From Arthrobacter sp. StoSoilB19 (lineage in GTDB: Bacteria; Actinomycetota; Actinomycetes; Actinomycetales; Micrococcaceae), in assembly GCF_019977275.1 (NCBI RefSeq), contig NZ_AP024650.1, forward strand, positions 2,728,001 to 2,792,000: DNA of 64,000 nucleotides, in the 5' to 3' direction. The position numbers were made by a program, and so were the translations under genes. Below are positions 1-9,260 of the stretch, piece by piece. Numbering within the stretch: position 1 is the stretch's first letter; the number at the start of each line of letters is the position of its first letter. The notes below the pieces were generated by a model. It saw only the letters and a program-made list of their open reading frames with translations. It was not told where the DNA came from and searched no databases.

Positions 1-174
1 GGTCAGGCCTGACTTCAACCGGACGTCGCCAGGCTCCGGCGTGCAGACGCGGAAGTCGAAGGCCGGGACGCCGCTTCCCCGGCCGGATCTGTCGATGCCG
101 AATACCTCGCAGGCAGTGCCGAACTCGAACATCGAGAAGTTGGGAACCACGATGACGGCCACTGATTTGAGCAT
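1..174 (-). CDS. GlxA-family (DJ-1/PfpI plus AraC) transcriptional regulator, 5' part only
   Basis: An open frame runs from an ATG at 174 leftwards off the window edge, giving 58 residues without a stop. It begins MLKSVAVIVVPNFSMFEFGT and continues with a CEVFGID segment, which is the typical start of the DJ-1/PfpI-like amidase domain that precedes an AraC helix-turn-helix in GlxA-type regulators. The C-terminal DNA-binding half lies outside the window, so the regulator assignment rests on the N-terminal domain alone. An imperfect inverted repeat lies just upstream of the start and may be its own operator. Confidence 0.75.
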   Translation of the reverse strand, partial: MLKSVAVIVVPNFSMFEFGTACEVFGIDRSGRGSGVPAFDFRVCTPEPGDVRLKSGLT

Positions 175-183
175 GCTTCCATT

Positions 184-220
184 GTGGCAGGAATTATGTC
201 TTTTTGGGCATTTCTGCCAC
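184..220. promoter_or_regulatory. Inverted repeat upstream of the GlxA-type gene
   Basis: The arms GTGGCAGGAAT (184-194) and ATTTCTGCCAC (210-220) are complementary at 10 of 11 positions, with a 15-bp spacer. The repeat lies 10-46 bp upstream of the GlxA-type start codon and between the two divergent genes. This geometry suits an autoregulatory operator. No binding data can be read from sequence. Confidence 0.4.
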
Positions 221-255
221 TTTTTCCCTGTTGCAGGATGGAGAAGCATGGAGGC

Positions 256-423
256 ATGGAAATCCTCATAACCCTCCTCATCCTCCTGATCCTCCTCGTG
301 GCCGCAGCAACCATTTCAGCGCTTTTGCGTGATGGCCGGGGGCACACGCCTCCTGCTGAATCCCACGAAGCCTGGTCCGCCCTGGACCTCCCAAGCATCA
401 ACTACACGCTCCGCGTTTTCTAG
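256..423 (+). CDS. Small single-helix membrane protein of unknown function
   Basis: A 55-residue frame starting MEILITLLILLILLVAA has one strongly hydrophobic helix at about residues 2-20. A short polar tail follows, with RDGRGHTPP and a C-terminal LDLPSINYTLRVF. The tail has the character of a conserved protein rather than a random frame. The start is uncertain: an in-frame ATG at 238 would add MEKHGG, and neither start has a well-placed Shine-Dalgarno sequence. It probably sits in the membrane with the tail on one side. Function is unknown. Confidence 0.55.
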   Translation: MEILITLLILLILLVAAATISALLRDGRGHTPPAESHEAWSALDLPSINYTLRVF

Positions 424-501
424 GGCAGAACCAAAGGCGCCGGACACCTGCCGGCAGTACAAACGGGAAGCCGGGGCTCCCGCAGTAGACTGTCTGCAGC
501 C

Positions 502-3500
502 ATGACTTTTCATATCTCCTATCCCGCCGAGCTGCCGGTTTCCGAGCGCCGCGAGGACTTGATGGCCGCGATCGCGGCCAACCAGGTGACCATCATCGCC
601 GGCGAGACCGGCTCCGGAAAGACCACCCAGATCCCCAAGATGTGCCTGGAACTTGGCCTGGGCGAGAAGGGACTGATCGGCCACACGCAGCCCCGGCGGC
701 TGGCAGCCCGGACCGTGGCCGAGCGCATTGCGGAAGAGCTTGGCGTGGACATCGGCCAGGAGGTGGGCTTCCAGGTCCGTTTCACCGGTGAGGTAAGCAA
801 GGCAACCAAGGTCAAGCTGATGACCGACGGCATCCTGCTTGCCGAGATCCAGCGGGACAGACTGCTGCGCAGGTACAGCACCATCATCATTGACGAGGCA
901 CACGAACGAAGCCTCAACATCGACTTCATCCTGGGCTACCTCAAGCGGATCCTGCCGCAGCGGCCGGACCTGAAGGTGATCATCACCTCAGCCACCATCG
1001 ACCCGGAACGGTTCGCCCACCACTTCGGGACCCCGGTACAACCCGCTCCCATCGTCGAAGTCTCCGGCCGGACCTATCCGGTGGAAATCCGCTACCGGCC
1101 GCTGTCCCAGCCCAAGGCCGACGACGACGACCCCTCGGACGATGAACTCGAGGAGGACCGCGATCCCCTGGATGCCGTCTGCGATGCGGTGGACGAGCTC
1201 GCGGCGGAAGCGCCCGGTGACATCCTGGTCTTCTTCTCCGGCGAGCGGGAGATCCGCGACGCCGCGGACGCACTCCAGGCCCGGATCCAGTCCAACCGAA
1301 GGCTGTCCAACACCGAGATCCTTCCCCTGTTCGCGCGCCTGAGCCTGCAGGAGCAGCACAAGGTATTCCACCCCGGCAGCAAGCGCCGGATCGTGCTTGC
1401 CACCAACGTGGCGGAAACGTCACTCACGGTGCCGGGCATCAAGTACGTCATCGACACGGGCACGGCCCGCATCTCCCGGTATTCGCACCGCACCAAGGTC
1501 CAGCGCCTGCCCATCGAACGCGTCTCGCAGGCATCGGCCAACCAGCGCTCCGGCCGCTGCGGCCGGGTGTCTGACGGCATCGCCATCCGGCTCTACTCGG
1601 AGGAGGACTACGAGTCCCGGCCCCGGTTCACGGATCCGGAGATCCTGCGCACCAACCTCGCCGCCGTCATCCTCCAGATGACCGCCATGGGCGTGGCAAA
1701 GGGCCCCAAGGACGTTGAGGAGTTCCCCTTTGTCGAGCCGCCGGAAACGCGGGCCATCAACGACGGCGTTACCCTCCTTCGCGAGCTCGGCGCCCTGGCT
1801 CCCCCACGCCCGCAAGACAACGGCGGTAAGCCCGGGGCAGGCGGCGGCCTCACCGCCGTCGGACAGAAACTCGCCCAGCTGCCCGTCGATCCCCGCCTGG
1901 GCCGAATGATCGTGGAGGCCGGAAAACGCGGCTGCGTCCGCGAAGTCATGGTCCTGGCGGCCGCGCTGACCATTCAGGACCCCCGCGAACGGCCCACAGA
2001 CAAGCAGCAGCTGGCCGCGGAAAAGCACAACCGCTTCCGGGACGAAAACTCGGACTTCACCGGCTACCTCAACCTCTGGAACTACCTGCAGGAGAAACAG
2101 CAGGAACTGTCCTCGTCGGCCTTCCGCCGGTTGTGCCGGGCCGAATTCATCAACTACCTGCGGGTTCGCGAGTGGCAGGACCTCTTCGCGCAGTTGCGCC
2201 AGCTTGCGCGGCCGCTGGGGATCGCCCTGGACAACAAGCGCCTGGCCGATCCCGTGGGCAACCATGACGGGATCCACATCAGCCTGCTGTCCGGGCTTCT
2301 GAGCCACATCGGAATCCTGGATGAGCGCAAGCGCGAGTATGCAGGTGCCCGCGGCAGCCGGTTCGCGATCTTCCCCGGATCCGCGCTGTTCAAGAAATCC
2401 CCCACGTTCGTCATGGCAGCGGAGCTGGTGGAAACCAGCCGCCTGTGGGCCAGGGTGGCGGCCAAATTCGATCCCCTGTGGGCCGAGCAGGTGGCACCGG
2501 ACCTGGTGAAGCGCACCTACAGTGAACCGCACTGGTCCACGCGGCAGGGCGCGGTCATGGCCTACGAAAAAGTCACCCTTTATGGCGTTCCCATCATTGC
2601 CCAGCGGCGGATTAACTACGGCAGGGTGGATCCGGTCGTGGCCCGGGAGCTGTTCATCCGGCATGCCCTGGTGGAGGGTGACTGGAAGACCCACCACAAG
2701 TTCTTCCACCGCAACCGGGCGCTCCTGCATGAGGTGGAGGAACTCGAGGCACGCATGCGCCGCCGCGACCTGTTGGTGGATGACGAGACGCTGTTCGAGT
2801 TCTATGACGCCAGGATCGGCCCCGACGTGGTTTCCGAACGGCACTTCGATAAATGGTGGAAGGATGCCCGCCGGGAGAATCCGGACCTCCTGGACTACGA
2901 CAAATCGCTGCTCCTCAGTGACGACGCCGATGACCTGGATGAATCGGCCTACCCCAAGACCTGGTTGCACAAGGGCTTCGAGCTTCCGCTGACGTACGAG
3001 TTCCACCCCGTGGCTCCTGGTTCACCGCCCAACCCGTCCGACGGCGTCACGGCCGAAGTTCCCGTCCTGTTCCTCAACCAGCTGGACGATGCCCCGTTCC
3101 GCTGGCTGATCCCCGGCCAGCGCGTGGAGCTGGTGACCGCGTTGATCAAGTCGCTGCCCAAGCAGGTCCGCAAGAACTTCGTTCCTGCCCCCGATGTTGC
3201 CCGGCAGGCGGTGGCGGTCCTCGAAGCGGACTTCGATCCTGCCCGGGATGAGCTGGAGCCGTCGCTGGAACTCGCGCTGCGGCGGATCCGCGGCGCCATC
3301 ATCCCGCCCGGTTCCTGGAACTGGGACGCCGTGCCTGCGCACCTGCGCGTGAGTTTCAAGGTGGTGGACAGCGGCGGCAAGGTGCTGGGCGAAGGAAAGG
3401 ACCTGGCCGAACTGCAGGAGAGGCTGGCTCCTGCCACCCGGCGCGCGATTGCAGACTCGCTCGGCGCCACACCGGCCTCCACTGCGCCCGGCGCCGGCGG

Positions 3501-4470
3501 CAAGGCCCAGCAGCGCAGGAACGGCAAGGCGTCCGACGCCGGAGCAGCCACACGCCCGCAGGCTGCCGGGGTGCCGGGAACCTCCGCCGCGGCCGGGTTC
3601 GTGGAGCAGGAAGGCCTGACGGAATGGAGTTTCGGCACCATCGAACGCCAGGTGAGCAGCATGGTCAAAGGCCACACCGTCACCGGGTACCCGGCCCTGG
3701 TGGACCAGGGAACCTCAGTGTCGCTGCGGGTCTTCCAGACGCAGGAGGAACAGCTCGACGCGATGCGCGGCGGCGTGATCCGCCTGCTTGCCCTGCGGGT
3801 TCCGGCGCCGGACCGCTACGTCCTGGAGCACCTGAGCAACACGGAAAAGCTGACCTTCAGCCAGAACCCGCACGGCTCGGTATCCGCCCTCATCGCGGAC
3901 TGCGCGCTGGCGGCCATCGACAAGCTCACGCCCGCGGACCTTCCCTGGGACCGGAAGGCCTTTGACCAGCTGTATGAGCTGGTGCGTGCCGAACTGATCG
4001 ACACCGTCTTCACGGTCACCGCCGTGGTGGAGCGCATCCTGGCCAGCACCCGCCGGATCGAGAAGCAGCTCAAGGGCACCACCAGCCTGGCCCTGATCAG
4101 CGCGCTCAACGACGTCAAGAGCCAACTGGAACAACTGGTGTATCCCGGTTTTGTGGCACGCACGGGCTACGCACAGCTCAGCCAGATGCCCCGGTACCTG
4201 GCGGCCATCGAGAAGCGGCTGGAGCGGCTGCCCGGCAACGTCCAGCGCGACGCCCTTAACATGGCTGTCGTCCAGCGGCTTGAGGACGACTACGACGATG
4301 CCGTCTCGGCGCTGCTGCCCGGACGGCGGGCAGGACGCGAGTTAACCCAGGTGCGCTGGATGATCGAGGAACTTCGGGTAAGCCTGTTCGCCGTCGAGCT
4401 CGGCACCGCGTATTCAGTGTCTGAGAAGCGGATCCGCGCCGTGCTCAACAAAGCACTGGCCCCCGCCTAG
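502..4470 (+). CDS. hrpA: ATP-dependent RNA helicase HrpA (DEAH box)
   Basis: This 1322-residue protein has the DEAH-helicase order: Walker A GETGSGKTT (residues 34-42), DEAH at 131-134, SAT at about 173-175, and the arginine-finger motif RSGRCGR near 349-355. Helicase-associated, OB-fold and long DUF3418-type C-terminal regions follow. The length matches full bacterial HrpA proteins. HrpA unwinds RNA with ATP and in E. coli helps rescue stalled ribosomes and process fimbrial mRNA. An Ala/Gly-rich low-complexity linker lies at about residues 990-1035. The KASIII-like gene starts 30 bp downstream on the same strand, so co-transcription is possible. Confidence 0.95.
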   Translation: MTFHISYPAELPVSERREDLMAAIAANQVTIIAGETGSGKTTQIPKMCLELGLGEKGLIGHTQPRRLAARTVAERIAEELGVDIGQEVGFQVRFTGEVSKATKVKLMTDGILLAEIQRDRLLRRYSTIIIDEAHERSLNIDFILGYLKRILPQRPDLKVIITSATIDPERFAHHFGTPVQPAPIVEVSGRTYPVEIRYRPLSQPKADDDDPSDDELEEDRDPLDAVCDAVDELAAEAPGDILVFFSGEREIRDAADALQARIQSNRRLSNTEILPLFARLSLQEQHKVFHPGSKRRIVLATNVAETSLTVPGIKYVIDTGTARISRYSHRTKVQRLPIERVSQASANQRSGRCGRVSDGIAIRLYSEEDYESRPRFTDPEILRTNLAAVILQMTAMGVAKGPKDVEEFPFVEPPETRAINDGVTLLRELGALAPPRPQDNGGKPGAGGGLTAVGQKLAQLPVDPRLGRMIVEAGKRGCVREVMVLAAALTIQDPRERPTDKQQLAAEKHNRFRDENSDFTGYLNLWNYLQEKQQELSSSAFRRLCRAEFINYLRVREWQDLFAQLRQLARPLGIALDNKRLADPVGNHDGIHISLLSGLLSHIGILDERKREYAGARGSRFAIFPGSALFKKSPTFVMAAELVETSRLWARVAAKFDPLWAEQVAPDLVKRTYSEPHWSTRQGAVMAYEKVTLYGVPIIAQRRINYGRVDPVVARELFIRHALVEGDWKTHHKFFHRNRALLHEVEELEARMRRRDLLVDDETLFEFYDARIGPDVVSERHFDKWWKDARRENPDLLDYDKSLLLSDDADDLDESAYPKTWLHKGFELPLTYEFHPVAPGSPPNPSDGVTAEVPVLFLNQLDDAPFRWLIPGQRVELVTALIKSLPKQVRKNFVPAPDVARQAVAVLEADFDPARDELEPSLELALRRIRGAIIPPGSWNWDAVPAHLRVSFKVVDSGGKVLGEGKDLAELQERLAPATRRAIADSLGATPASTAPGAGGKAQQRRNGKASDAGAATRPQAAGVPGTSAAAGFVEQEGLTEWSFGTIERQVSSMVKGHTVTGYPALVDQGTSVSLRVFQTQEEQLDAMRGGVIRLLALRVPAPDRYVLEHLSNTEKLTFSQNPHGSVSALIADCALAAIDKLTPADLPWDRKAFDQLYELVRAELIDTVFTVTAVVERILASTRRIEKQLKGTTSLALISALNDVKSQLEQLVYPGFVARTGYAQLSQMPRYLAAIEKRLERLPGNVQRDALNMAVVQRLEDDYDDAVSALLPGRRAGRELTQVRWMIEELRVSLFAVELGTAYSVSEKRIRAVLNKALAPA

Positions 4471-4500
4471 CGGCGGCCAGCCACCAAGGAGAGGAATCCA

Positions 4501-5484
4501 ATGAAGCTCACGCTTGCCCAGGGCCCGGCAGGGACAGAGATTGCAGGGCTCGGCCACGCCCAGCCCGCGCGCATCATGGACAACCATGAGCTCGAGGGCA
4601 TGATGGACACCAACGACGAGTGGATCCGCCAGCGCACCGGCATCGTCACAAGGCACATCGCCGGCGAGGGCGAGACAGTGGTGGACCTCGCGGTTCCGGC
4701 GGCACGGATGGCCCTGGCCGATTCGGGCGTCGCGGCCGCGGACGTCGACCTCGTGGTGGTGGCCACCACCACGGCCGCCGAACGTTCCCCCAACACCGCG
4801 GGCCGGGTGGCCGAGGCGCTGGGCCTGGGACGGGACGGCCGGGGACCGGCCATCCTGGACGTCAATACGGCCTGTTCGGGCTTTGAGTACGCCCTCGGCG
4901 TGGCCGACCAGGCCATCCGCAGCGGCAGCGCCTCCCACGCGATCGTCGTTGGCGCGGAAACCCTCTCAGCCGTGACCGACTGGACGGACCGCGCGACGGC
5001 GGTGCTCACCGCGGACGGCGCCGGCGCCGCCGTCGTGCGTCCGTCGGAGACGCCCCGCATTGGCCCGGTGGTGTGGGGGTCCGAGGGCGGCATGGCCGAT
5101 GCTGTCCGGATCTCCCCGCCGTCGGGCAGGTTTTCGCAGAACGGCCGCGAGGTGCTGCGGTGGGCCCTGACCAAAGCGCCGGAGCGTGCCCGCGAGACGG
5201 TGGCCAGGGCGGGGCTGGCAATGGACGACATCCAGGTCCTTGCCGCGCACCAGGCCAACCTCCGCATCATCGAACCGCTGGCCGAGGCTCTGGGGCTGTC
5301 GGACCGGATTGTCATCACCGACGTCACCGAGTCCGGGAACACGTCCGCTGCCAGCGTGCCGCTGGGGCTGAGCAAATGGTGGCACTCCGGAAGGATCCCG
5401 GCGGACGTCCCCGCACTGCTTTTCGGCTTCGGCGGCGGCTTCACCTATGCGGGCATGGTGGCGATGACGCCGCGCCGGGACTGA
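4501..5484 (+). CDS. 3-oxoacyl-ACP synthase III (KASIII/FabH-like)
   Basis: The 327-residue thiolase-fold enzyme carries the KASIII triad: Cys125 in NTACSGF, His250 in HQANLRI and Asn280 in ESGNTSAAS. KASIII enzymes condense an acyl-CoA primer with malonyl-ACP, and relatives act in specialised lipid or polyketide synthesis. The start has a good ribosome site (AAGGAG, 10 bp upstream). No other fatty-acid genes lie nearby, so this may not be the housekeeping FabH. A linked specialised role is possible but not shown. It converges on the HIT gene with only 25 bp between stops and no obvious terminator. Confidence 0.85.
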   Translation: MKLTLAQGPAGTEIAGLGHAQPARIMDNHELEGMMDTNDEWIRQRTGIVTRHIAGEGETVVDLAVPAARMALADSGVAAADVDLVVVATTTAAERSPNTAGRVAEALGLGRDGRGPAILDVNTACSGFEYALGVADQAIRSGSASHAIVVGAETLSAVTDWTDRATAVLTADGAGAAVVRPSETPRIGPVVWGSEGGMADAVRISPPSGRFSQNGREVLRWALTKAPERARETVARAGLAMDDIQVLAAHQANLRIIEPLAEALGLSDRIVITDVTESGNTSAASVPLGLSKWWHSGRIPADVPALLFGFGGGFTYAGMVAMTPRRD

Positions 5485-5509
5485 TCTCCCTGCCAGCCTT
5501 CCCCGCGTC

Positions 5510-5938
5510 CTACCTGCCGGGCACGAACTCCCCGTACCCGGCGGCCCGGAGGCCGTCGCGCAGTTTCTCCGCGTTGGCGTCCAGGACTGCGGGGTCCGGG
5601 TTCTGGTCCGCCGATCCGAAGTCGAAGTCGGCCATGCTTTGCGATGGCCACACGTGGACGTGCAGGTGGTTGATTTCGTAGCCCGCCACGATAAGGCCCG
5701 CCCGGCGTGCCCCGAAAATGTCCACCTGGACGGCACCGATGCGCCGTGCCACTTCCATGACCTTGGCCAGTGTTTCCGGCGACGCGTCCGTCCAGCGGTC
5801 CACTTCTTCGGTGGGAACCACCAGCGTGTGGCCGTCCGCGAGCGGGCCGGTGGTCAGGAACGCCGAAACGTCGTCCTCCCGCCACACAAACCGGCCGGGA
5901 ATCTCACCCTTGATGATCTTCGTGAACAGTGTGCTCAT
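5510..5938 (-). CDS. HIT-family nucleotide-binding hydrolase
   Basis: The 142-residue protein has the histidine triad HLHVHVW near residues 95-101 and the early family segment KIIKGEIPGRFV. HIT proteins hydrolyse or transfer nucleotidyl groups, for example from adenosine phosphoramidates, in the cytoplasm. Its ATG overlaps the stop of the upstream alcohol dehydrogenase (ATGA arrangement). It is therefore the last gene of a three-gene operon with the sulfurtransferase and dehydrogenase. The family call is secure; the physiological substrate is unknown. Confidence 0.92.
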   Translation of the reverse strand: MSTLFTKIIKGEIPGRFVWREDDVSAFLTTGPLADGHTLVVPTEEVDRWTDASPETLAKVMEVARRIGAVQVDIFGARRAGLIVAGYEINHLHVHVWPSQSMADFDFGSADQNPDPAVLDANAEKLRDGLRAAGYGEFVPGR

Positions 5939-7128
5939 GCGTCTGCCTCCTCAGCGGCTGCCTGCAGCGTGCCGGTATCCAGCACGAACCGGTACTTAAC
6001 GTCTCCTGCGACCATCCGGTCGTAAGCTTCATTCAGCTGGGCGGCGGTCACCCTCTCAATGTCGGCCACCACGCCGTGTTCAGCGCAGAAATCCAGCATC
6101 TCCTGGGTCTCGGCAATCCCGCCGATCAAGGACCCTGCATAGGCGATCCGGCGCCGGATCAGAGCACCCGGGTTGACCGGCGGCATCGCCTCGGAGGGCA
6201 GTCCCAGCTGGAACAATGCCCCGTCCACGCGCAGGGTGCGGAAGAAGGGGTTCAGGTCGTGCGGGGCGGCAACGGTATCGATGATGAGGTCCACCGTGCG
6301 GTTCGCGGCCGCCATCGCCTCCCCGTCCCGGGACAGGACAACCTCGTCCGCGCCAAGCTCCAGCGCGGCCGCCACCTTGGACTCTGACGTGGTGAATACC
6401 ACCACCTTCGCCCCCATCGCCTTTGCCAGCTTGACGGCCATGTGGCCGAGCCCGCCCAGCCCGACGACGCCCACCACGTCCCCTTCCCCGACGTCGAAGT
6501 GCCGCAACGGCGAGAACGTGGTGACGCCGGCGCACAGCAGGGGCGCGACGGCGGCCGGGTCCAGCGACGCCGGGACACGCAGGACGTACCGGCGGTCCAC
6601 CACGATGGACGAGGAATACCCGCCCTGGGTGATTGCGTCACCGTTCCGCCGGTCCTTGGCACCGTAAGTGCCGGTCATCCCGTTTTCGCAGTACTGCTCA
6701 AGGCCGTCAAGGCAACTGTCGCACTCGCGGCAGGAGTCCACCATGCAGCCCACGCCCACCCGGTCGCCTATGGCGAAGTCGGTAACGTCCGCGCCGATCC
6801 TGCTGACGGTTCCCACGATTTCGTGGCCGGGAACCAGGGGGTACGCCTGGCCGCCCCATTCTCCGCGGGTTGCGTGCACGTCGGAGTGGCAGAGCCCGCA
6901 GAACTCGATGGCGATCTCCACGTCGTCCGGCTTGGGCGCGCGCCGGGCCACGGTCAGCGGCACCAGTCCGCTCTCCCGGGAGACCGCACCCCAGGCGCCG
7001 GCAAGCGACCCGGCTTCAGCGGCGGGGGCAGCATCAGATACGGGATCCAGAGGGTTGGAGGGGTCGTTGGGTTGGGCTGGATCTATGGGTTTTGCTAGGG
7101 GCGGTGGTACCGGGCGTCCTGGTGTCAT
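5935..7128 (-). CDS. Zinc-dependent NAD(P) alcohol/aldehyde reductase (CAD/YahK-like)
   Basis: A 397-residue medium-chain dehydrogenase. The catalytic zinc motif CGLCHSD starts at Cys77 and the GHE motif is at 101-103. The structural-zinc loop has four Cys within CMVDSCRECDSC and the later QYC. The nucleotide-binding motif is GLGGLG. The pattern fits the cinnamyl-alcohol/YahK group, which reduces many aldehydes with NADPH. The first about 45 residues are Pro/Ala-rich and absent from typical members. The ATG at 7128 overlaps the sulfurtransferase stop by ATGA, which supports translation of this extension by coupling. Confidence 0.9.
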   Translation of the reverse strand: MTPGRPVPPPLAKPIDPAQPNDPSNPLDPVSDAAPAAEAGSLAGAWGAVSRESGLVPLTVARRAPKPDDVEIAIEFCGLCHSDVHATRGEWGGQAYPLVPGHEIVGTVSRIGADVTDFAIGDRVGVGCMVDSCRECDSCLDGLEQYCENGMTGTYGAKDRRNGDAITQGGYSSSIVVDRRYVLRVPASLDPAAVAPLLCAGVTTFSPLRHFDVGEGDVVGVVGLGGLGHMAVKLAKAMGAKVVVFTTSESKVAAALELGADEVVLSRDGEAMAAANRTVDLIIDTVAAPHDLNPFFRTLRVDGALFQLGLPSEAMPPVNPGALIRRRIAYAGSLIGGIAETQEMLDFCAEHGVVADIERVTAAQLNEAYDRMVAGDVKYRFVLDTGTLQAAAEEADA

Positions 7129-8039
7129 AGTGCGACGCTACCCCCGCCGCCTGCGGAGTTTCCAGCCGGCCTTCCGCCCTCCCGGACCTCCGTTCCGCCG
7201 CCCCCGGGTTCCGGACCCACGGCCACCGGCAGCCCGGGCCGGTTGGACCACTCCGAAAAGGAGCCTGGGTACAGGGCTGCCGGAAACCCGGCGAGTTCCA
7301 GTGCAGCCACCTCGTGGGCGGCCGTGACGCCGGACCCGCAATAGACGGCCACCGGGAGGCCTGCCACCACGCCAAGGGATTCAAACCTCCGCCGCAGTTC
7401 TTCCCGCGGCAGGAACCGCCCGGCGTCGTCCACGTTCCCGGTGGTGGGGGCGCTCACCGCTCCCGGAATGTGTCCGGCACGGGGATCAACCGGTTCGACC
7501 TCGCCCCGGTACCTCTCCCCTGCCCTGGCATCGAACAGCAGCCCATCCCTCGGCCAGGCTGCGGCAGCACCGGCGTCGACCACTGGCATCTGCCCGCTGC
7601 CCAGCTCCACGTCGCCGCGCGCGGGATGGACCGGGCCCGGTTCGAGGGGCAGGCCGGCGGCACGCCAGGCGGCCAGGCCGCCGTCGAGCAGGTACACCTC
7701 ATTGAGGCCGGCATCGCGGAGCATCCACCACACCCTTGCGGCCGCCATGTTCGCGCTGTCATCGTAGGCGACCACGACGTCGCCCTTCCTGATGCCCCAG
7801 CGCCGGGCCGACTCCTGGAACTGTCCGGAGGAGGGCAGGGGGTGCCGTCCCCGGTCCGGAACCGCCGGGTCGGACAGCTCGGAGGCCAGGTCCACGAAGA
7901 CGGCACCCGGCAGGTGCCCTGCGAGATAGTGTTCGTGGCCGTGCGGATCGCCCAGGACCCAGCGCACGTCCAGCAGCACCGTCCGGCGCCCGGCGCCGAG
8001 CCTGGCCTGGAGGGCGGCAACGTCCAACAACGGTTTCAT
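7125..8039 (-). CDS. Sulfurtransferase (tandem rhodanese domains)
   Basis: The 304-residue protein has two rhodanese domains. The active-site loop in the second reads CGSGVT, with catalytic Cys at about residue 234, as in thiosulfate/3-mercaptopyruvate sulfurtransferases. It transfers sulfane sulfur to an acceptor such as cyanide or a thiol. The ATG at 8039 follows a clear AGAAGGAGC ribosome site and was preferred to an upstream in-frame start at 8081. The C-terminal about 25 residues are Gly-rich. First gene of an overlapping operon with the dehydrogenase and HIT genes. Confidence 0.9.
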   Translation of the reverse strand: MKPLLDVAALQARLGAGRRTVLLDVRWVLGDPHGHEHYLAGHLPGAVFVDLASELSDPAVPDRGRHPLPSSGQFQESARRWGIRKGDVVVAYDDSANMAAARVWWMLRDAGLNEVYLLDGGLAAWRAAGLPLEPGPVHPARGDVELGSGQMPVVDAGAAAAWPRDGLLFDARAGERYRGEVEPVDPRAGHIPGAVSAPTTGNVDDAGRFLPREELRRRFESLGVVAGLPVAVYCGSGVTAAHEVAALELAGFPAALYPGSFSEWSNRPGLPVAVGPEPGGGGTEVREGGRPAGNSAGGGGSVAL

Positions 8040-8147
8040 CGGTGCTCCTTCTGCAGCGTGCTGACGGCGGACGCGGGACATCCTGCCTGGACGGCCGCCG
8101 GTCCCACTCTAGACGGGGAGTTCCCGGCCCGCGGGTAGGCTGGACTG

Positions 8148-9260
8148 GTGACGATCGAGGGCAGCACCGGCAGGAACGATGGCGGAACGGACCGGGACTG
8201 GGCCGACCAGGCCATCCGCACCATCACCGCCGAAAACAACCGTTCCGCGGACACGCACCTGTACTCCGTGCCGCTGCCGGAACAGTGGGGCATCCGGCTG
8301 TACCTCAAGGACGAGTCCACGCACCGCTCCGGCAGCCTGAAGCACCGGCTGGCCAGGTCCCTGTTCCTGTTCGGGCTGGTCAACGGCTGGATCCGGGCGG
8401 ACACCACCATCGTGGAGGCCTCAAGCGGCAGCACCGCGGTCTCGGAGGCCTACTTCGCCCAGTTGCTGGGTTTGCCCTTTGTCGCCGTGATGGCCCGCAC
8501 CACCAGCCCGGAAAAGATCGCGCTGATCGAAAAGTTCGGCGGCTCCTGCCTGCTGGTGGAGAACGCCACGGATGTGTATTCGACAGCCGAAGAAGTAGCC
8601 GCCACCTGCAACGGGCATTACATGGACCAGTTCACGTTCGCGGAGCGGGCCACCGACTGGCGCGGGAACAACAACATCGCCGAATCGATCTTCGGGCAGC
8701 TCAGCCTGGAGCCGCATCCGGTGCCGGAGTGGATCGTGGTTGGCGCCGGTACGGGCGGAACCAGCGCCACGATCGGCCGGTATCTGCGCTACCACAGCCA
8801 TCCCACACGGTTGCTGGTGGTGGACCCGGAGAACTCGGCCTTCTATCCAGGCTGGCTGGGGGAAACAGCCGGACGGCCCACCGGCCTGCCCTCGCGCATC
8901 GAAGGCATTGGCCGGGCCCGGATGGAGCCGAGCTTCATCCCTACGGTGATCGACCGGATGGTCCAGGTGCCGGATGCCGCCTCGGTGGCAGCAATGCGGC
9001 ACCTGAACTCATTCGCCGGCCTGCATGCAGGTCCCTCCACCGGAACCAACCTGTGGGGAGTCTGGCAGACGGTGGCCCAGATGCTGTCCGAGGGCCGCAA
9101 GGGCAGCATCGTGTCGTTGATGTGCGACGGCGGCGAACGGTATGCGGGCAACTACTGGAACCAGGACTGGCTGGCTTCCCAGGGGCTGGATCCGGCGCCC
9201 CACGAGGCCGTGATTTCGCGCTTCCTGGACACCGGGGAGTGGACCGGCGCGCCGGCCTAA
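8148..9260 (+). CDS. PLP-dependent cysteine synthase-family protein
   Basis: A 370-residue fold-type II PLP enzyme. The Schiff-base lysine is Lys65 in SGSLKHRLA, the substrate loop is SSGSTA, and the phosphate-binding glycine loop is [10 protein letters not shown]. It resembles O-acetylserine sulfhydrylase and cystathionine beta-synthase relatives, but the sequence does not fix the substrate. The GTG at 8148 is the only well-placed start after the divergent sulfurtransferase. The stop overlaps the stop of the convergent metallo-hydrolase by a few bases. Its divergence from a sulfurtransferase hints at sulfur metabolism. Confidence 0.88.
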   Translation: MTIEGSTGRNDGGTDRDWADQAIRTITAENNRSADTHLYSVPLPEQWGIRLYLKDESTHRSGSLKHRLARSLFLFGLVNGWIRADTTIVEASSGSTAVSEAYFAQLLGLPFVAVMARTTSPEKIALIEKFGGSCLLVENATDVYSTAEEVAATCNGHYMDQFTFAERATDWRGNNNIAESIFGQLSLEPHPVPEWIVVGAGTGGTSATIGRYLRYHSHPTRLLVVDPENSAFYPGWLGETAGRPTGLPSRIEGIGRARMEPSFIPTVIDRMVQVPDAASVAAMRHLNSFAGLHAGPSTGTNLWGVWQTVAQMLSEGRKGSIVSLMCDGGERYAGNYWNQDWLASQGLDPAPHEAVISRFLDTGEWTGAPA

